Source: a virus
Direction: 5' to 3' (one strand)
Virus record (IMG/VR): IMGVR_UViG_3300009436_000049
Location: 1-39,975 of that record
DNA length: 39,975 nucleotides
Part shown: positions 31,942 through 38,468 of the stretch, piece after piece
How the letters are laid out: every line of letters begins with the position of its first letter
Numbering within the stretch: the first letter of the stretch is position 1
The notes under the pieces: generated by a model
The model's input: the letters and a program-made list of their open reading frames with translations, nothing else
The model's database searches: none
Told to the model about the DNA's origin: nothing
Translations under genes and position numbers: made by a program

Positions 31942-31968
31942 GGAGGGGGTTGTGCCCCTCCTTTTTTT
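31942..31968 (+). terminator. Strong rho-independent terminator
   Basis: GGAGGGG pairs perfectly with CCCCTCC around loop GTTGTG, followed by seven T. It ends the late operon. A weaker hairpin with a T run (31900-31930) lies just before it, so it is a double terminator. Confidence 0.9.
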
Positions 31969-32014
31969 GTGCCTTATTTTAAATATTATTATTTTAATAG
32001 TTGGTATTAGAAAA

Positions 32015-32029
32015 TTATTACTATATTTG
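32015..32029 (+). promoter_or_regulatory. Early promoter, long-leader class
   Basis: TTATTACTATATTTG, with TTG at 32001-32003 giving an 18-base gap to TATATTTG, a good fit to Bacteroidetes -33/-7 spacing. From the box through the next ten bases it is identical to 33447-33471. The leader carries CACTAAA. It would start the early operon. Confidence 0.7.
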
Positions 32030-32057
32030 TAAGACACAATCACTAAAGGACTATAAA

Positions 32058-32237
32058 ATGAGATACGTAAAATTAACAAAAGAACAATCTAAAAAAATAA
32101 GTAGCACAAAAAAAGGTTTAACATCAGGTAAGAGAGATAAGAAAACAGGATTAAGACCAAGCATAGTATTTTGTTCTTCTTTAGATTTCTCAATTGAGTT
32201 TGGAAGCGATGCTAAAAGAGAATTTATTACAATATAA
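32058..32237 (+). CDS. Small basic hypothetical protein
   Basis: A 59-residue, Lys/Ser-rich basic protein beginning MRYVKLTKEQSKKIS, first gene after the early promoter at 32015. First early genes of phages often act on the host; nothing specific can be seen here. Confidence 0.55.
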   Translation: MRYVKLTKEQSKKISSTKKGLTSGKRDKKTGLRPSIVFCSSLDFSIEFGSDAKREFITI

Positions 32238-32272
32238 TTTTTAAAAAATACACTAACTAAAACACAAACATT

Positions 32273-32536
32273 ATGAAAGATTTTACAACAGTATTAGCAA
32301 AGATTCAAACAGCAGAAAACACTATTTTCTCTATTGAGTTTATCAAAAAAGATGGAACAGTAAGAAACATGGTCGCTAGATTGAATGTTAAAAAAGGTGT
32401 TAACGGTAACGGTATGGCATACGATCCAATCGCTAAAGGTTTACTACCTGTTTGGGATATGCAAAAAAATGCTTTTAGAATGATTAATATGAAAACGGTA
32501 ACTAAATTACAAATCAAAGGTGAGGAGCTGGTTTAG
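32273..32536 (+). CDS. SH3-like small beta protein
   Basis: An 87-residue protein: FSIEFIKKDGTVRNMVARLN, then a short loop and VWDMQKNAFRMINMKTVTKL, the strand-turn-strand pattern of a small SH3-like barrel found widely in Bacteroidetes phages and plasmids. It has a long A-rich leader with ACTAAAACAC. Function unknown. Confidence 0.6.
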   Translation: MKDFTTVLAKIQTAENTIFSIEFIKKDGTVRNMVARLNVKKGVNGNGMAYDPIAKGLLPVWDMQKNAFRMINMKTVTKLQIKGEELV

Positions 32537-32571
32537 CCCTCACTTTTTTACTAACTATTAAATTATATATT

Positions 32572-32811
32572 ATGTGGATTAAGATTAAAGAAAAAAGTAT
32601 CAATTTTAACAATGTTGTTAATTATTTAATTCAAAAGGTAGAGTTAAGAAATAAAGGTGTTAAAAATGGAGAGTTTAAATATATGCTATGGATTGAAACA
32701 ATAAATGAAGATGATAGCTATGGCGGTCTTTATATTAATTATGACACTAAAATAGAAGCTATGGCAGTTATTAAGCAATTAGATGAACTTTTAAATGTAG
32801 TATCATTATGA
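32572..32811 (+). CDS. Hypothetical acidic protein
   Basis: A 79-residue mixed alpha/beta protein, MWIKIKEKSINFNN..., ending in an amphipathic helix. It overlaps the next gene by four bases (ATGA). No family recognised. Confidence 0.55.
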   Translation: MWIKIKEKSINFNNVVNYLIQKVELRNKGVKNGEFKYMLWIETINEDDSYGGLYINYDTKIEAMAVIKQLDELLNVVSL

Positions 32812-33005
32812 AAAAATTAACAATTATTTACGGTAGTATTTCAATAATATTTTTAGGTTTTTTAGCTTACTACATTACAGACTTAGAAGTAATTGCAGAC
32901 ATTACAACAGTATTAGTAATTCTATTTTTATTAGTAGCTGTACTTTTAATGATGGTTATACCAGTTTACGGATGGCTTAAAGAGTTAACCGATAAAGACA
33001 AATGA
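32808..33005 (+). CDS. Two-TM membrane protein
   Basis: A 65-residue protein with two transmembrane helices (about 5-24 and 34-57) separated by an acidic loop (DLEVIADIT). It lies between two genes with four-base overlaps, in the early operon. Early small membrane proteins can block superinfection or alter the host envelope; that is inference. Confidence 0.55.
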   Translation: MKKLTIIYGSISIIFLGFLAYYITDLEVIADITTVLVILFLLVAVLLMMVIPVYGWLKELTDKDK

Positions 33006-33433
33006 AGCGATTTAATACGTTTAAAATAAAAAAAGGGTGCCATTACTCAGGTTTTAGATTTAGACCGTTTATATATAAGCGCAGTATGGTTGCTGATGTT
33101 GTATTCACACCTAGCTGTAGATATGATGGTAGTTACCAGTTAGAAACACAAATTAATAAGCTCTTTGGTTTTGGTTCTATGAATCACCATAACAACAGCC
33201 ATAGATTAGGCTGGAGGTATAACGAGGACTTAGATAGGGTTTTTATTTTTGAATACTTTTATGTTAAAGGTAATAGACACGAAAAACAAATATGTAAAAT
33301 TTGCATAGGTCAAAACATTAGATTGAAGTTAAAAGCTAAAAATGGTTATTGGTTTGGTAAAAGGTTATACCCTTACTTTGGAGGTAAAGAACCAGCTCCA
33401 CACGATCTAAAAATAAAAATTAATTTTTTGTAG
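33002..33433 (+). CDS. Basic hypothetical protein
   Basis: A 143-residue protein, strongly basic and aromatic (KGCHYSGFRFRPFIYKRS; WRYNEDLDRVFIFEYFY), with four scattered Cys. The end, YWFGKRLYPYFGGKEPAPHD, is a recurrent pattern in Bacteroidetes phage proteins of unknown function. Last gene before the second early promoter. Confidence 0.55.
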   Translation: MKRFNTFKIKKGCHYSGFRFRPFIYKRSMVADVVFTPSCRYDGSYQLETQINKLFGFGSMNHHNNSHRLGWRYNEDLDRVFIFEYFYVKGNRHEKQICKICIGQNIRLKLKAKNGYWFGKRLYPYFGGKEPAPHDLKIKINFL

Positions 33434-33446
33434 TAGTATTAACATT

Positions 33447-33461
33447 TTATTACTATATTTG
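33447..33461 (+). promoter_or_regulatory. Early promoter, long-leader class
   Basis: TTATTACTATATTTG, identical to 32015-32029 including the next ten bases; the leader again holds CACTAAA. It would drive the recombination and SSB gene cluster. Confidence 0.7.
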
Positions 33462-33491
33462 TAAGACACAACCACTAAATCACTATATATT

Positions 33492-33749
33492 ATGGCAAAT
33501 TTTGGAACAGTAGAAAGAGAAGTAACGTTTTCATTAGGTGAAAATGGAATCAAGTTTTTTACTTGTATGATTGAGTATTCTTATGATAGCGGAGATTATT
33601 ATACTCCAGCTGATGAGGATTACCAAATAACTAGCGATATTACAGATGAAGAGGGTAATATAGTAACTGACTTAGTTGATAGATACGAGGCTTTTACAGG
33701 AATTAATATTGCTGATATTGCATACGAAGAATTTAAAGAGTTAAATTAA
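33492..33749 (+). CDS. Acidic hypothetical protein
   Basis: An 85-residue, strongly acidic protein (FTCMIEYSYDSGDYYTPADE). High negative charge is reminiscent of DNA-mimic or anti-defence proteins, but there is no specific motif. First gene after the promoter at 33447. Confidence 0.55.
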   Translation: MANFGTVEREVTFSLGENGIKFFTCMIEYSYDSGDYYTPADEDYQITSDITDEEGNIVTDLVDRYEAFTGINIADIAYEEFKELN

Positions 33750-33759
33750 AACAAAAACA

Positions 33760-34005
33760 ATGAGTAAACCAACAAATGACTTAGGAGCGTTTTTACACGC
33801 TCAAACTAAGAAAAGCAATGAAGAGTTAGCGGATAGCATTAGAACATCTAAAAAGCTAAGTAATAAACATAATAACGTAGTAATCTTTCAAGAGAAGCGT
33901 AGTGTATGTGGAACGGCTACAAAACTATTACAAGCTATCCAGGACTTTGACAGTACAGCAGAATTAATAATTAAAACAAAAACAGGAACATGGAAACAAA
34001 AATAG
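33760..34005 (+). CDS. Hypothetical protein upstream of ERF
   Basis: An 81-residue protein with LGAFLHAQTKKSNEELADS at the start, basic C-terminus, and 16-base overlap with the ERF gene, which implies a shared role in recombination. No family recognised. Confidence 0.55.
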   Translation: MSKPTNDLGAFLHAQTKKSNEELADSIRTSKKLSNKHNNVVIFQEKRSVCGTATKLLQAIQDFDSTAELIIKTKTGTWKQK

Positions 34006-34532
34006 AACTTTACAAAGCCTTAGCAGCTTTTCAACAGGAAGTACCAACAATACACAAAGGCACTAAAGGGTATGGCTACTCTTATGCTGACTTACCTACA
34101 ATATTAACAACTATTAACCCATTATTAAAAAAACATGGTTTAGGTTTTACACAGCTTTTAAATGGTAACTGTATTAACACTGTAGTTTTTCATTGTGAAA
34201 GTGGAGCTACTATTGAGAGTTCTGTAGATGTACCTGATGATGTAATATTAAAAGGTATGAATAAATTTCAAGTAGTAGGTAGTGCAATTACTTACTATAG
34301 AAGATATTCTTTAAGCTCAATATTAGGTTTAGTTACTGATGTAGATGCTGATGCAACAGGTGCACAAGTAGCTACTAAACCAGTTAAACAGTTAATGACT
34401 GATGATAAGTTTGAGAAAGCTAAAGGATGTAATCTTGATCAGATTAATAAAGTTCTTAGTACTTTTAAGTTTAATAAACCTCAGCAAAGAAAAGAGCTAG
34501 AGGATATTAGAGATAAACTAAATAAAAAGTAA
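33990..34532 (+). CDS. ERF-family single-strand annealing protein
   Basis: A 180-residue protein. LYKALAAFQQEVPTIHKGTK, GYGYSYADLPTILTTINPLL and YRRYSLSSILGLVTDVDADA are the three conserved parts of the ERF family (P22 Erf). It anneals complementary single strands and circularises terminally redundant DNA or joins concatemers. The C-terminal 50 residues are a separate helical domain. Next to an SSB-like protein and RusA, it forms the phage recombination module. Confidence 0.9.
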   Translation: METKIELYKALAAFQQEVPTIHKGTKGYGYSYADLPTILTTINPLLKKHGLGFTQLLNGNCINTVVFHCESGATIESSVDVPDDVILKGMNKFQVVGSAITYYRRYSLSSILGLVTDVDADATGAQVATKPVKQLMTDDKFEKAKGCNLDQINKVLSTFKFNKPQQRKELEDIRDKLNKK

Positions 34533-34535
34533 GTT

Positions 34536-34781
34536 ATGAGCTATGACAACAACGTAGAGTATATAACTCCTAAACAACAAGATAAGCTAGATGATTTACT
34601 AGATAATAATAGTAATTTCTATGCTATTGATGTCGATGAGCTACATGAATTAGAAAAGGAGTTTTTTAATAATATAGGTGGATTAACTTATGACAGAGCT
34701 CAAGAAATAATAAGTTATTTACTAGAAAATAAGGTATCAACTGACCTTGACCAACAGTTTGACAATATAAACTTTAAGTAA
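34536..34781 (+). CDS. Acidic hypothetical protein
   Basis: An 81-residue acidic helical protein (ITPKQQDKLDDLLDNNSNFY; LEKEFFNNIGGLTYDRAQEI). The second half resembles a short helix-hairpin with a LTYDRAQEII motif often found near phage recombination genes. It sits between ERF and the SSB-like gene. Confidence 0.55.
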   Translation: MSYDNNVEYITPKQQDKLDDLLDNNSNFYAIDVDELHELEKEFFNNIGGLTYDRAQEIISYLLENKVSTDLDQQFDNINFK

Positions 34782-34782
34782 A

Positions 34783-35166
34783 ATGTACGAATTAAAAGGA
34801 AGTGTAAAAGTAGTAAGCGAAACAGCTGTAATAAGCGACAAGTTTAAAAAAAGAGAGTTTGTTATTACTGATGACTCTAGCCAGTACCCTCAGGATATAG
34901 CAATGCAATTAACTCAGGATAACTGTGATAAATTAAACGGTGTTAAAGTAGGCGATAGACTATTAGTAAAGTTTAATCTAAGAGGTAGAGCCTGGAATGA
35001 TCCAAAAACTGGAAAGGATAGATACTTTAACAGTCTTGATGCTTGGTTTATCCAAAAAGAAAGCGCTAATACTTCATCAGGTGTTAAAGGTGGAATAGAG
35101 AAAAACTTTATGGAGGACGCTATTAGTACTGGAATAGGTTCACAAGATGATAGTTTACCGTTTTAA
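34783..35166 (+). CDS. DUF3127-type SSB-like protein
   Basis: A 127-residue protein with the OB-fold-like pattern of DUF3127, a Bacteroidetes family: KVVSETAVISDKFKKREFVI, YPQDIAMQLTQDNCDKLNG, VGDRLLVKFNLRGRAWNDP and YFNSLDAWFIQK. The C-terminus is a disordered linker ending SQDDSLPF, matching the acidic Pro-Phe tip of bacterial SSB. It is likely the phage single-strand DNA-binding protein, acting in replication and with ERF. A similar tip ends the primase-helicase. Confidence 0.8.
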   Translation: MYELKGSVKVVSETAVISDKFKKREFVITDDSSQYPQDIAMQLTQDNCDKLNGVKVGDRLLVKFNLRGRAWNDPKTGKDRYFNSLDAWFIQKESANTSSGVKGGIEKNFMEDAISTGIGSQDDSLPF

Positions 35167-35168
35167 TT

Positions 35169-35606
35169 ATGGATAGTAAAGATTTAGAAGAGTTAACTAA
35201 AGGTTTAGAGGGTGTTTTAGCCCTCTATTCTTCTTTAGATTCAGACTTTAAGGATATTAATAGGCTTATAGTAGCTAAAAGAAAGTTAAGCGGTTATATG
35301 TACCGTTTTAGTGTTGTGTTAGCTGAGGCTTTAGAGGATTATAATAATGCTTATGCTTTTAGAAAACGACACCATGCTGAGGAAATGTTAAAATGTGTTG
35401 AAGCTGGAAGTACTTTAGGTAAAGCTGAGTTAAACGTAGAAATAAAAGCGTATAAGTTTAGAGTAGATGAGGGTCAAAAAGAATCTATGTATAGAAAGTT
35501 TAAAAGCCAGTACGATAGTTTAAGAGATACTATGAACAGTATACAACAGGATATTAGCACTTTAAAAATGGAGCGTAATGAGTCAAAAGTTCATAATAAC
35601 GGGTAA
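35169..35606 (+). CDS. Coiled-coil hypothetical protein
   Basis: A 145-residue helical protein with charged coiled-coil stretches (YRKFKSQYDSLRDTMNSIQQ). It lies between the SSB-like gene and rusA and overlaps the latter by 29 bases. Helical proteins of this kind are often found in phage recombination clusters; role unknown. Confidence 0.6.
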   Translation: MDSKDLEELTKGLEGVLALYSSLDSDFKDINRLIVAKRKLSGYMYRFSVVLAEALEDYNNAYAFRKRHHAEEMLKCVEAGSTLGKAELNVEIKAYKFRVDEGQKESMYRKFKSQYDSLRDTMNSIQQDISTLKMERNESKVHNNG

Positions 35607-35937
35607 TACACCATCTAAAAGTAATTGCTACAAAGTTATTAGACTAGGTAATAGATGTGGATTAGGTAAGCAAAAAAAGCTATATGATTATGAAAAAAGT
35701 TTTTTAGATCAGATGCTGCAATACAATTACGAAATAATAGAGGGTAACTTTAAATTTATTATTGATGTGTTTTACGATTCTAGGCGGCCTGATTTAGATA
35801 ATAGTTTAAAGGTGGTCCTGGATTGTTTACAAAAAGCTAAAGCTATTAAAAACGATAACAAATGTTTAGAGATTAACGCTTACAAGCATTTAGATAAGTT
35901 AAATCCTAGAATAGAGTTTAGTATTGTAGCACTATAA
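35578..35937 (+). CDS. rusA: RusA-like Holliday junction resolvase
   Basis: A 119-residue protein. FIITGNTPSKSN at the start, then RRPDLDNSLKVVLDCLQ near 76-92, the RusA acidic core (D-x-D-N...D), and AKAIKNDNKC after it. The fold and length match RusA. It resolves four-way junctions from ERF-mediated recombination or replication. The start lies inside the preceding gene. Confidence 0.88.
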   Translation: MSQKFIITGNTPSKSNCYKVIRLGNRCGLGKQKKLYDYEKSFLDQMLQYNYEIIEGNFKFIIDVFYDSRRPDLDNSLKVVLDCLQKAKAIKNDNKCLEINAYKHLDKLNPRIEFSIVAL

Positions 35938-35942
35938 CACTA

Positions 35943-35959
35943 TTTAGAATCATTCTAAA
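35943..35959. promoter_or_regulatory. 17-bp perfect dyad (site 3)
   Basis: TTTAGAATCATTCTAAA is a perfect 8-1-8 palindrome six bases after the rusA stop. It differs by one base from the copy at 14245. A second small dyad (ACAAGCCTTGT, 35959-35969) follows, then a T run near 35990, so it might also help terminate rusA transcripts. It is more likely an operator. Confidence 0.55.
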
Positions 35960-36019
35960 CAAGCCTTGTAATTAATTTTATAGGGTTTTTTTGTGTTTCG
36001 GTAGCTTAATATTAAAAAG

Positions 36020-36036
36020 TTATTATTACATTTACG
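36020..36036 (+). promoter_or_regulatory. Promoter, long-leader class
   Basis: TTATTATTACATTTACG resembles the other long-leader boxes; the leader contains CACTAAA. It would drive the small-protein and DnaA-like gene cluster beginning at 36056. Confidence 0.5.
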
Positions 36037-36055
36037 TATCACTAAACGAAAAGAC

Positions 36056-36220
36056 ATGAATTTAACACTAACAAAAGAATTAATTGAGGCTATTGATTCA
36101 GTAGATCCAAACTTAGAAGTAAATGAGTTAGCTGGTAGCATAGCTTTTATACTTAATGAGTATTATAACGAAAAAAACAAAAACCAATTTTTAGAAACAC
36201 TTAAAACTAAATTAAAATGA
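36056..36220 (+). CDS. Small hypothetical protein
   Basis: A 54-residue helical protein (NLTLTKELIEAIDSVDPNLE...), first gene after the promoter, ending in an ATGA overlap with the next gene. Spacing, coupling and codon use support it as real. No family recognised. Confidence 0.5.
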   Translation: MNLTLTKELIEAIDSVDPNLEVNELAGSIAFILNEYYNEKNKNQFLETLKTKLK

Positions 36221-36411
36221 ATGAGCAAACAAAATTACTAATAGGGGTATTAGACTTAACTAAAAAGTATCAAGACTTATTCCATGAAGCTGCAGAAAAT
36301 AGAGATACATCTGTAAGTGATGAAAGTAGAGATTATTGGACTAAAGAGGCTCAGATTAGATTGCATCAGATGGATGTAATGACTGAGGTTTGTAAACTTG
36401 TAAATAAATAA
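36217..36411 (+). CDS. Small helical protein
   Basis: A 64-residue helical protein (LDLTKKYQDLFHEAAENRDT), one of three short helical proteins in a row before the DnaA-like genes. No family recognised. Confidence 0.55.
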   Translation: MNEQTKLLIGVLDLTKKYQDLFHEAAENRDTSVSDESRDYWTKEAQIRLHQMDVMTEVCKLVNK

Positions 36412-36415
36412 AATT

Positions 36416-36610
36416 ATGAATAAGCAACAGGAAATAGAAAAGATTGAAACTCATTTAATGATATTTGCACAAAATTTAGGTGAGTACGGAAGTACTTTAA
36501 ACATTGAAGAGGCTGTAAGTAGTGAGGTTAAAACCGCATCAATGACTATGCAAAGAATATTAACAGATTGTTATAACGAATTAGAAAACCAATTAAACCT
36601 ATTAAAATGA
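36416..36610 (+). CDS. Small helical protein
   Basis: A 64-residue acidic helical protein (QEIEKIETHLMIFAQNLGEY). It overlaps the next gene by four bases. No family recognised. Confidence 0.55.
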   Translation: MNKQQEIEKIETHLMIFAQNLGEYGSTLNIEEAVSSEVKTASMTMQRILTDCYNELENQLNLLK

Positions 36611-37056
36611 AATATAACGAAACCGATCTATATAAGATTCACTCACTAGCTAAAAAAGGACTTTCATTAAGAGAGTCCATAGCTACCCTGAGAAGTGAAA
36701 AAGACATACCATTTAACGAGGATAAGTTAAAGATGTTAGGTGATGCTGTAGCTATTTATACTGGTGTTAGCATTGATGAAATATCTAAAGAGAATAGACT
36801 GTTAAATGTATCTACGGCTAGAAGTGCTTATTTATACTTAGCTTGTTTAATGACTAGCTTACCACTTACTAGAATAGCTCATAGTGTTAAAAAGCATCAT
36901 GCAACAGTACTACACAATAAAAATAAGATTAAAAACCTTTTAGAGATTGGAGATATTGAAACAAAGAAGCTTATAAATGATATTATAACAATTTATGATA
37001 AAGCTTTAAGATGGTACAATGTAGAACAGTTAAAAGAATTAGAAGATGTACACTAA
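36607..37056 (+). CDS. DnaA domain IV-like protein, copy 1
   Basis: A 149-residue protein. Residues about 46-110 match the DNA-binding domain IV of bacterial DnaA: VAIYTGVSIDEISKENR, then VSTARSAYLYLACL and the signature-like KKHHATVLHNKNKI (DnaA itself has RDHTTVxH). No AAA+ ATPase domain is present. It probably binds a DnaA-box-like sequence, either at the phage origin or to compete with host DnaA. It lies directly before a diverged copy, with an 11-base overlap. Confidence 0.72.
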   Translation: MKYNETDLYKIHSLAKKGLSLRESIATLRSEKDIPFNEDKLKMLGDAVAIYTGVSIDEISKENRLLNVSTARSAYLYLACLMTSLPLTRIAHSVKKHHATVLHNKNKIKNLLEIGDIETKKLINDIITIYDKALRWYNVEQLKELEDVH

Positions 37057-37462
37057 AAAAGATTTATTAATAGCCTTTAGAATGGGTGTAAAGGGGTTAA
37101 GCTTTCCAATGGTTGAGGAGATGTTAGGAGATTATGAAGATACCAGCTCTTTTACTTTAGAAAAGCTTCTCAGATTAGTTTGTGATTATTACAAGGTAGA
37201 TATTAAAGAGGTTGTAAGCGACTCAAGAAAGCAACCTTTAATAAATGCTCGTGCTATGTATAGTTATTTTGCTACTGAGGTATATGGAGCTATCCAGGAG
37301 GATGCTAGTAGGCTATTAAAAAAGGATCGTACCACTTTAATACACTACAAGAGAAAAGTAAAAGGTTATTTAGATATAAATGATGAGGTAACAGTATTAG
37401 AGTTTAACCAGCTGAAAGAAAAACTAGAGAATATATTTTATTTTAGAATAGAAGAGGAATAA
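37046..37462 (+). CDS. DnaA domain IV-like protein, copy 2
   Basis: A 138-residue paralogue of the previous protein: VCDYYKVDIKEVVSDSR, INARAMYSYFATEV and KKDRTTLIHYKRKVKGY occupy the same places as in copy 1. The Asp-Arg-Thr-Thr core is closer to true DnaA than copy 1's. The N-terminal 40 residues also correspond (TKKDLLIAFRMGVKGLS versus ETDLYKIHSLAKKGLS). A tandem duplication whose copies may bind different sites or act as a heterodimer. Confidence 0.7.
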   Translation: MYTKKDLLIAFRMGVKGLSFPMVEEMLGDYEDTSSFTLEKLLRLVCDYYKVDIKEVVSDSRKQPLINARAMYSYFATEVYGAIQEDASRLLKKDRTTLIHYKRKVKGYLDINDEVTVLEFNQLKEKLENIFYFRIEEE

Positions 37463-37469
37463 TTTTTTT

Positions 37470-37491
37470 AAGTAAACTAAATAGTGTAAAT
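37470..37491 (+). promoter_or_regulatory. Operator-like repeat, copy 1
   Basis: A 22-base block with core AGTAAACTAAATAGTG, repeated with one mismatch at 37682-37703. The centre ACTAAATAGT is near-palindromic. It ends seven bases before the ATG of the HTH peptide gene. Confidence 0.55.
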
Positions 37492-37498
37492 TAGAGTT

Positions 37499-37666
37499 AT
37501 GATTGAAATAAAAGATATTGAAAATCAAATAAAAAGCAAAGGACTAAAGAAAAGCTTCATAATTGAAAAGCTAAATGTTAGTAAGAAAACTTTTTATAGT
37601 AGAATGAAAACTAAATTATTTAAACCCGAAGAGGTTAGTATTTTAAAAAGCTTAGGATTAGGGTAA
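37499..37666 (+). CDS. HTH peptide regulator
   Basis: A 55-residue protein: GLKKSFIIEKLNVSKKTFYS is a clear helix-turn-helix, with the recognition helix SKKTFYSRMK. It fills the gap between two copies of the operator-like repeat, each next to a start codon (its own and that of the initiator gene at 37707). The simplest reading is a Cro-like regulator that controls itself and the replication genes. Confidence 0.65.
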   Translation: MIEIKDIENQIKSKGLKKSFIIEKLNVSKKTFYSRMKTKLFKPEEVSILKSLGLG

Positions 37667-37681
37667 AAAAATTTATTTAAC

Positions 37682-37703
37682 AAGTAAACTAATTAGTGTA
37701 AAT
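37682..37703 (+). promoter_or_regulatory. Operator-like repeat, copy 2
   Basis: Second copy of the 22-base block; here the centre ACTAATTAGT is a perfect palindrome. It ends three bases before the ATG at 37707, so a bound regulator or the transcript start would lie at the ribosome-binding region. Confidence 0.55.
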
Positions 37704-37706
37704 AAT

Positions 37707-38468
37707 ATGAGTAAAGATAGTTATTGGTTTAGACATGATTCTACAGCTGGAAGAGGTTTAAAGATGCGTAAAATAGCACATATATACAATCATTGGGGCA
37801 AAGGTGTTTATTGGGATGTGGTAGAAATGTTAAGAGATTCAGAAAATTATGAGTATGATAATACTGAATTTGACTTACTAATGTTAGCAGATTTGATAGG
37901 TTGTAAAGATCCTGAGAAATTTATTAATTGGTACTCCGATTGTGTTAAATTTGGGCTACTTGTTGAGTCAAAAGGTAAGTTTAGTTCTCCAGCTTTAAGT
38001 GAGGTTATGGAATCGTGGGAAGCAAAGAAAATAAACGGCTCTAAAGGTGGTAGACCGAAGAAAATAAAAACCGAAATAAAACCTAAAAGAAAGCTAAACG
38101 AAACCGAAACTAAACCTAACATAAAAGCTAATCATAACCATAAGAGAATAGAAGAGAATATAATAGAAGATAAGATAAGAGAAGATAATACTATTAAATT
38201 TATTTCTTCTTTTCCTGATTATGAAAATTTAATTAAAAAAGATGAGGTTTTTATAAGAAACTTATTTCAAGAGTTAACTGGTAAATGGACTTTTTTAGAG
38301 TTGAATGATTTACATAGAGATTTAGGTCAAAAGTTGATCAATTATAAATTCTATTGTGATAAGTATAAAATAAAGTTAACAGATTTAAAGCATGTTAAAA
38401 ATAGTTTTAAGAAATTTGCTTTATCACACTGGAATAAAAACACAACTCAAATAATGAACTTAAAATGA
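37707..38468 (+). CDS. Replication initiator, Lin1244/DnaD-like
   Basis: A 253-residue protein. Residues 1-105 (YWFRHDSTAGRGLKMRKIAH, WGKGVYWDVVEMLRD, GLLVESKGKFSSPAL) match the Lin1244/Lin1753-type N-terminal winged-helix domain of phage replication proteins. A basic linker (GRPKKIKTEIKPKRK...) and a helical C-terminal part follow. It probably melts or marks the origin and loads the primase-helicase encoded directly downstream with an ATGA overlap. Confidence 0.75.
   Translation: MSKDSYWFRHDSTAGRGLKMRKIAHIYNHWGKGVYWDVVEMLRDSENYEYDNTEFDLLMLADLIGCKDPEKFINWYSDCVKFGLLVESKGKFSSPALSEVMESWEAKKINGSKGGRPKKIKTEIKPKRKLNETETKPNIKANHNHKRIEENIIEDKIREDNTIKFISSFPDYENLIKKDEVFIRNLFQELTGKWTFLELNDLHRDLGQKLINYKFYCDKYKIKLTDLKHVKNSFKKFALSHWNKNTTQIMNLK

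Noticed and set aside
36607-37462. Full DnaA proteins
   Set aside because: Both lack Walker A and B motifs and are only as long as the DNA-binding domain plus a short N-terminal part.
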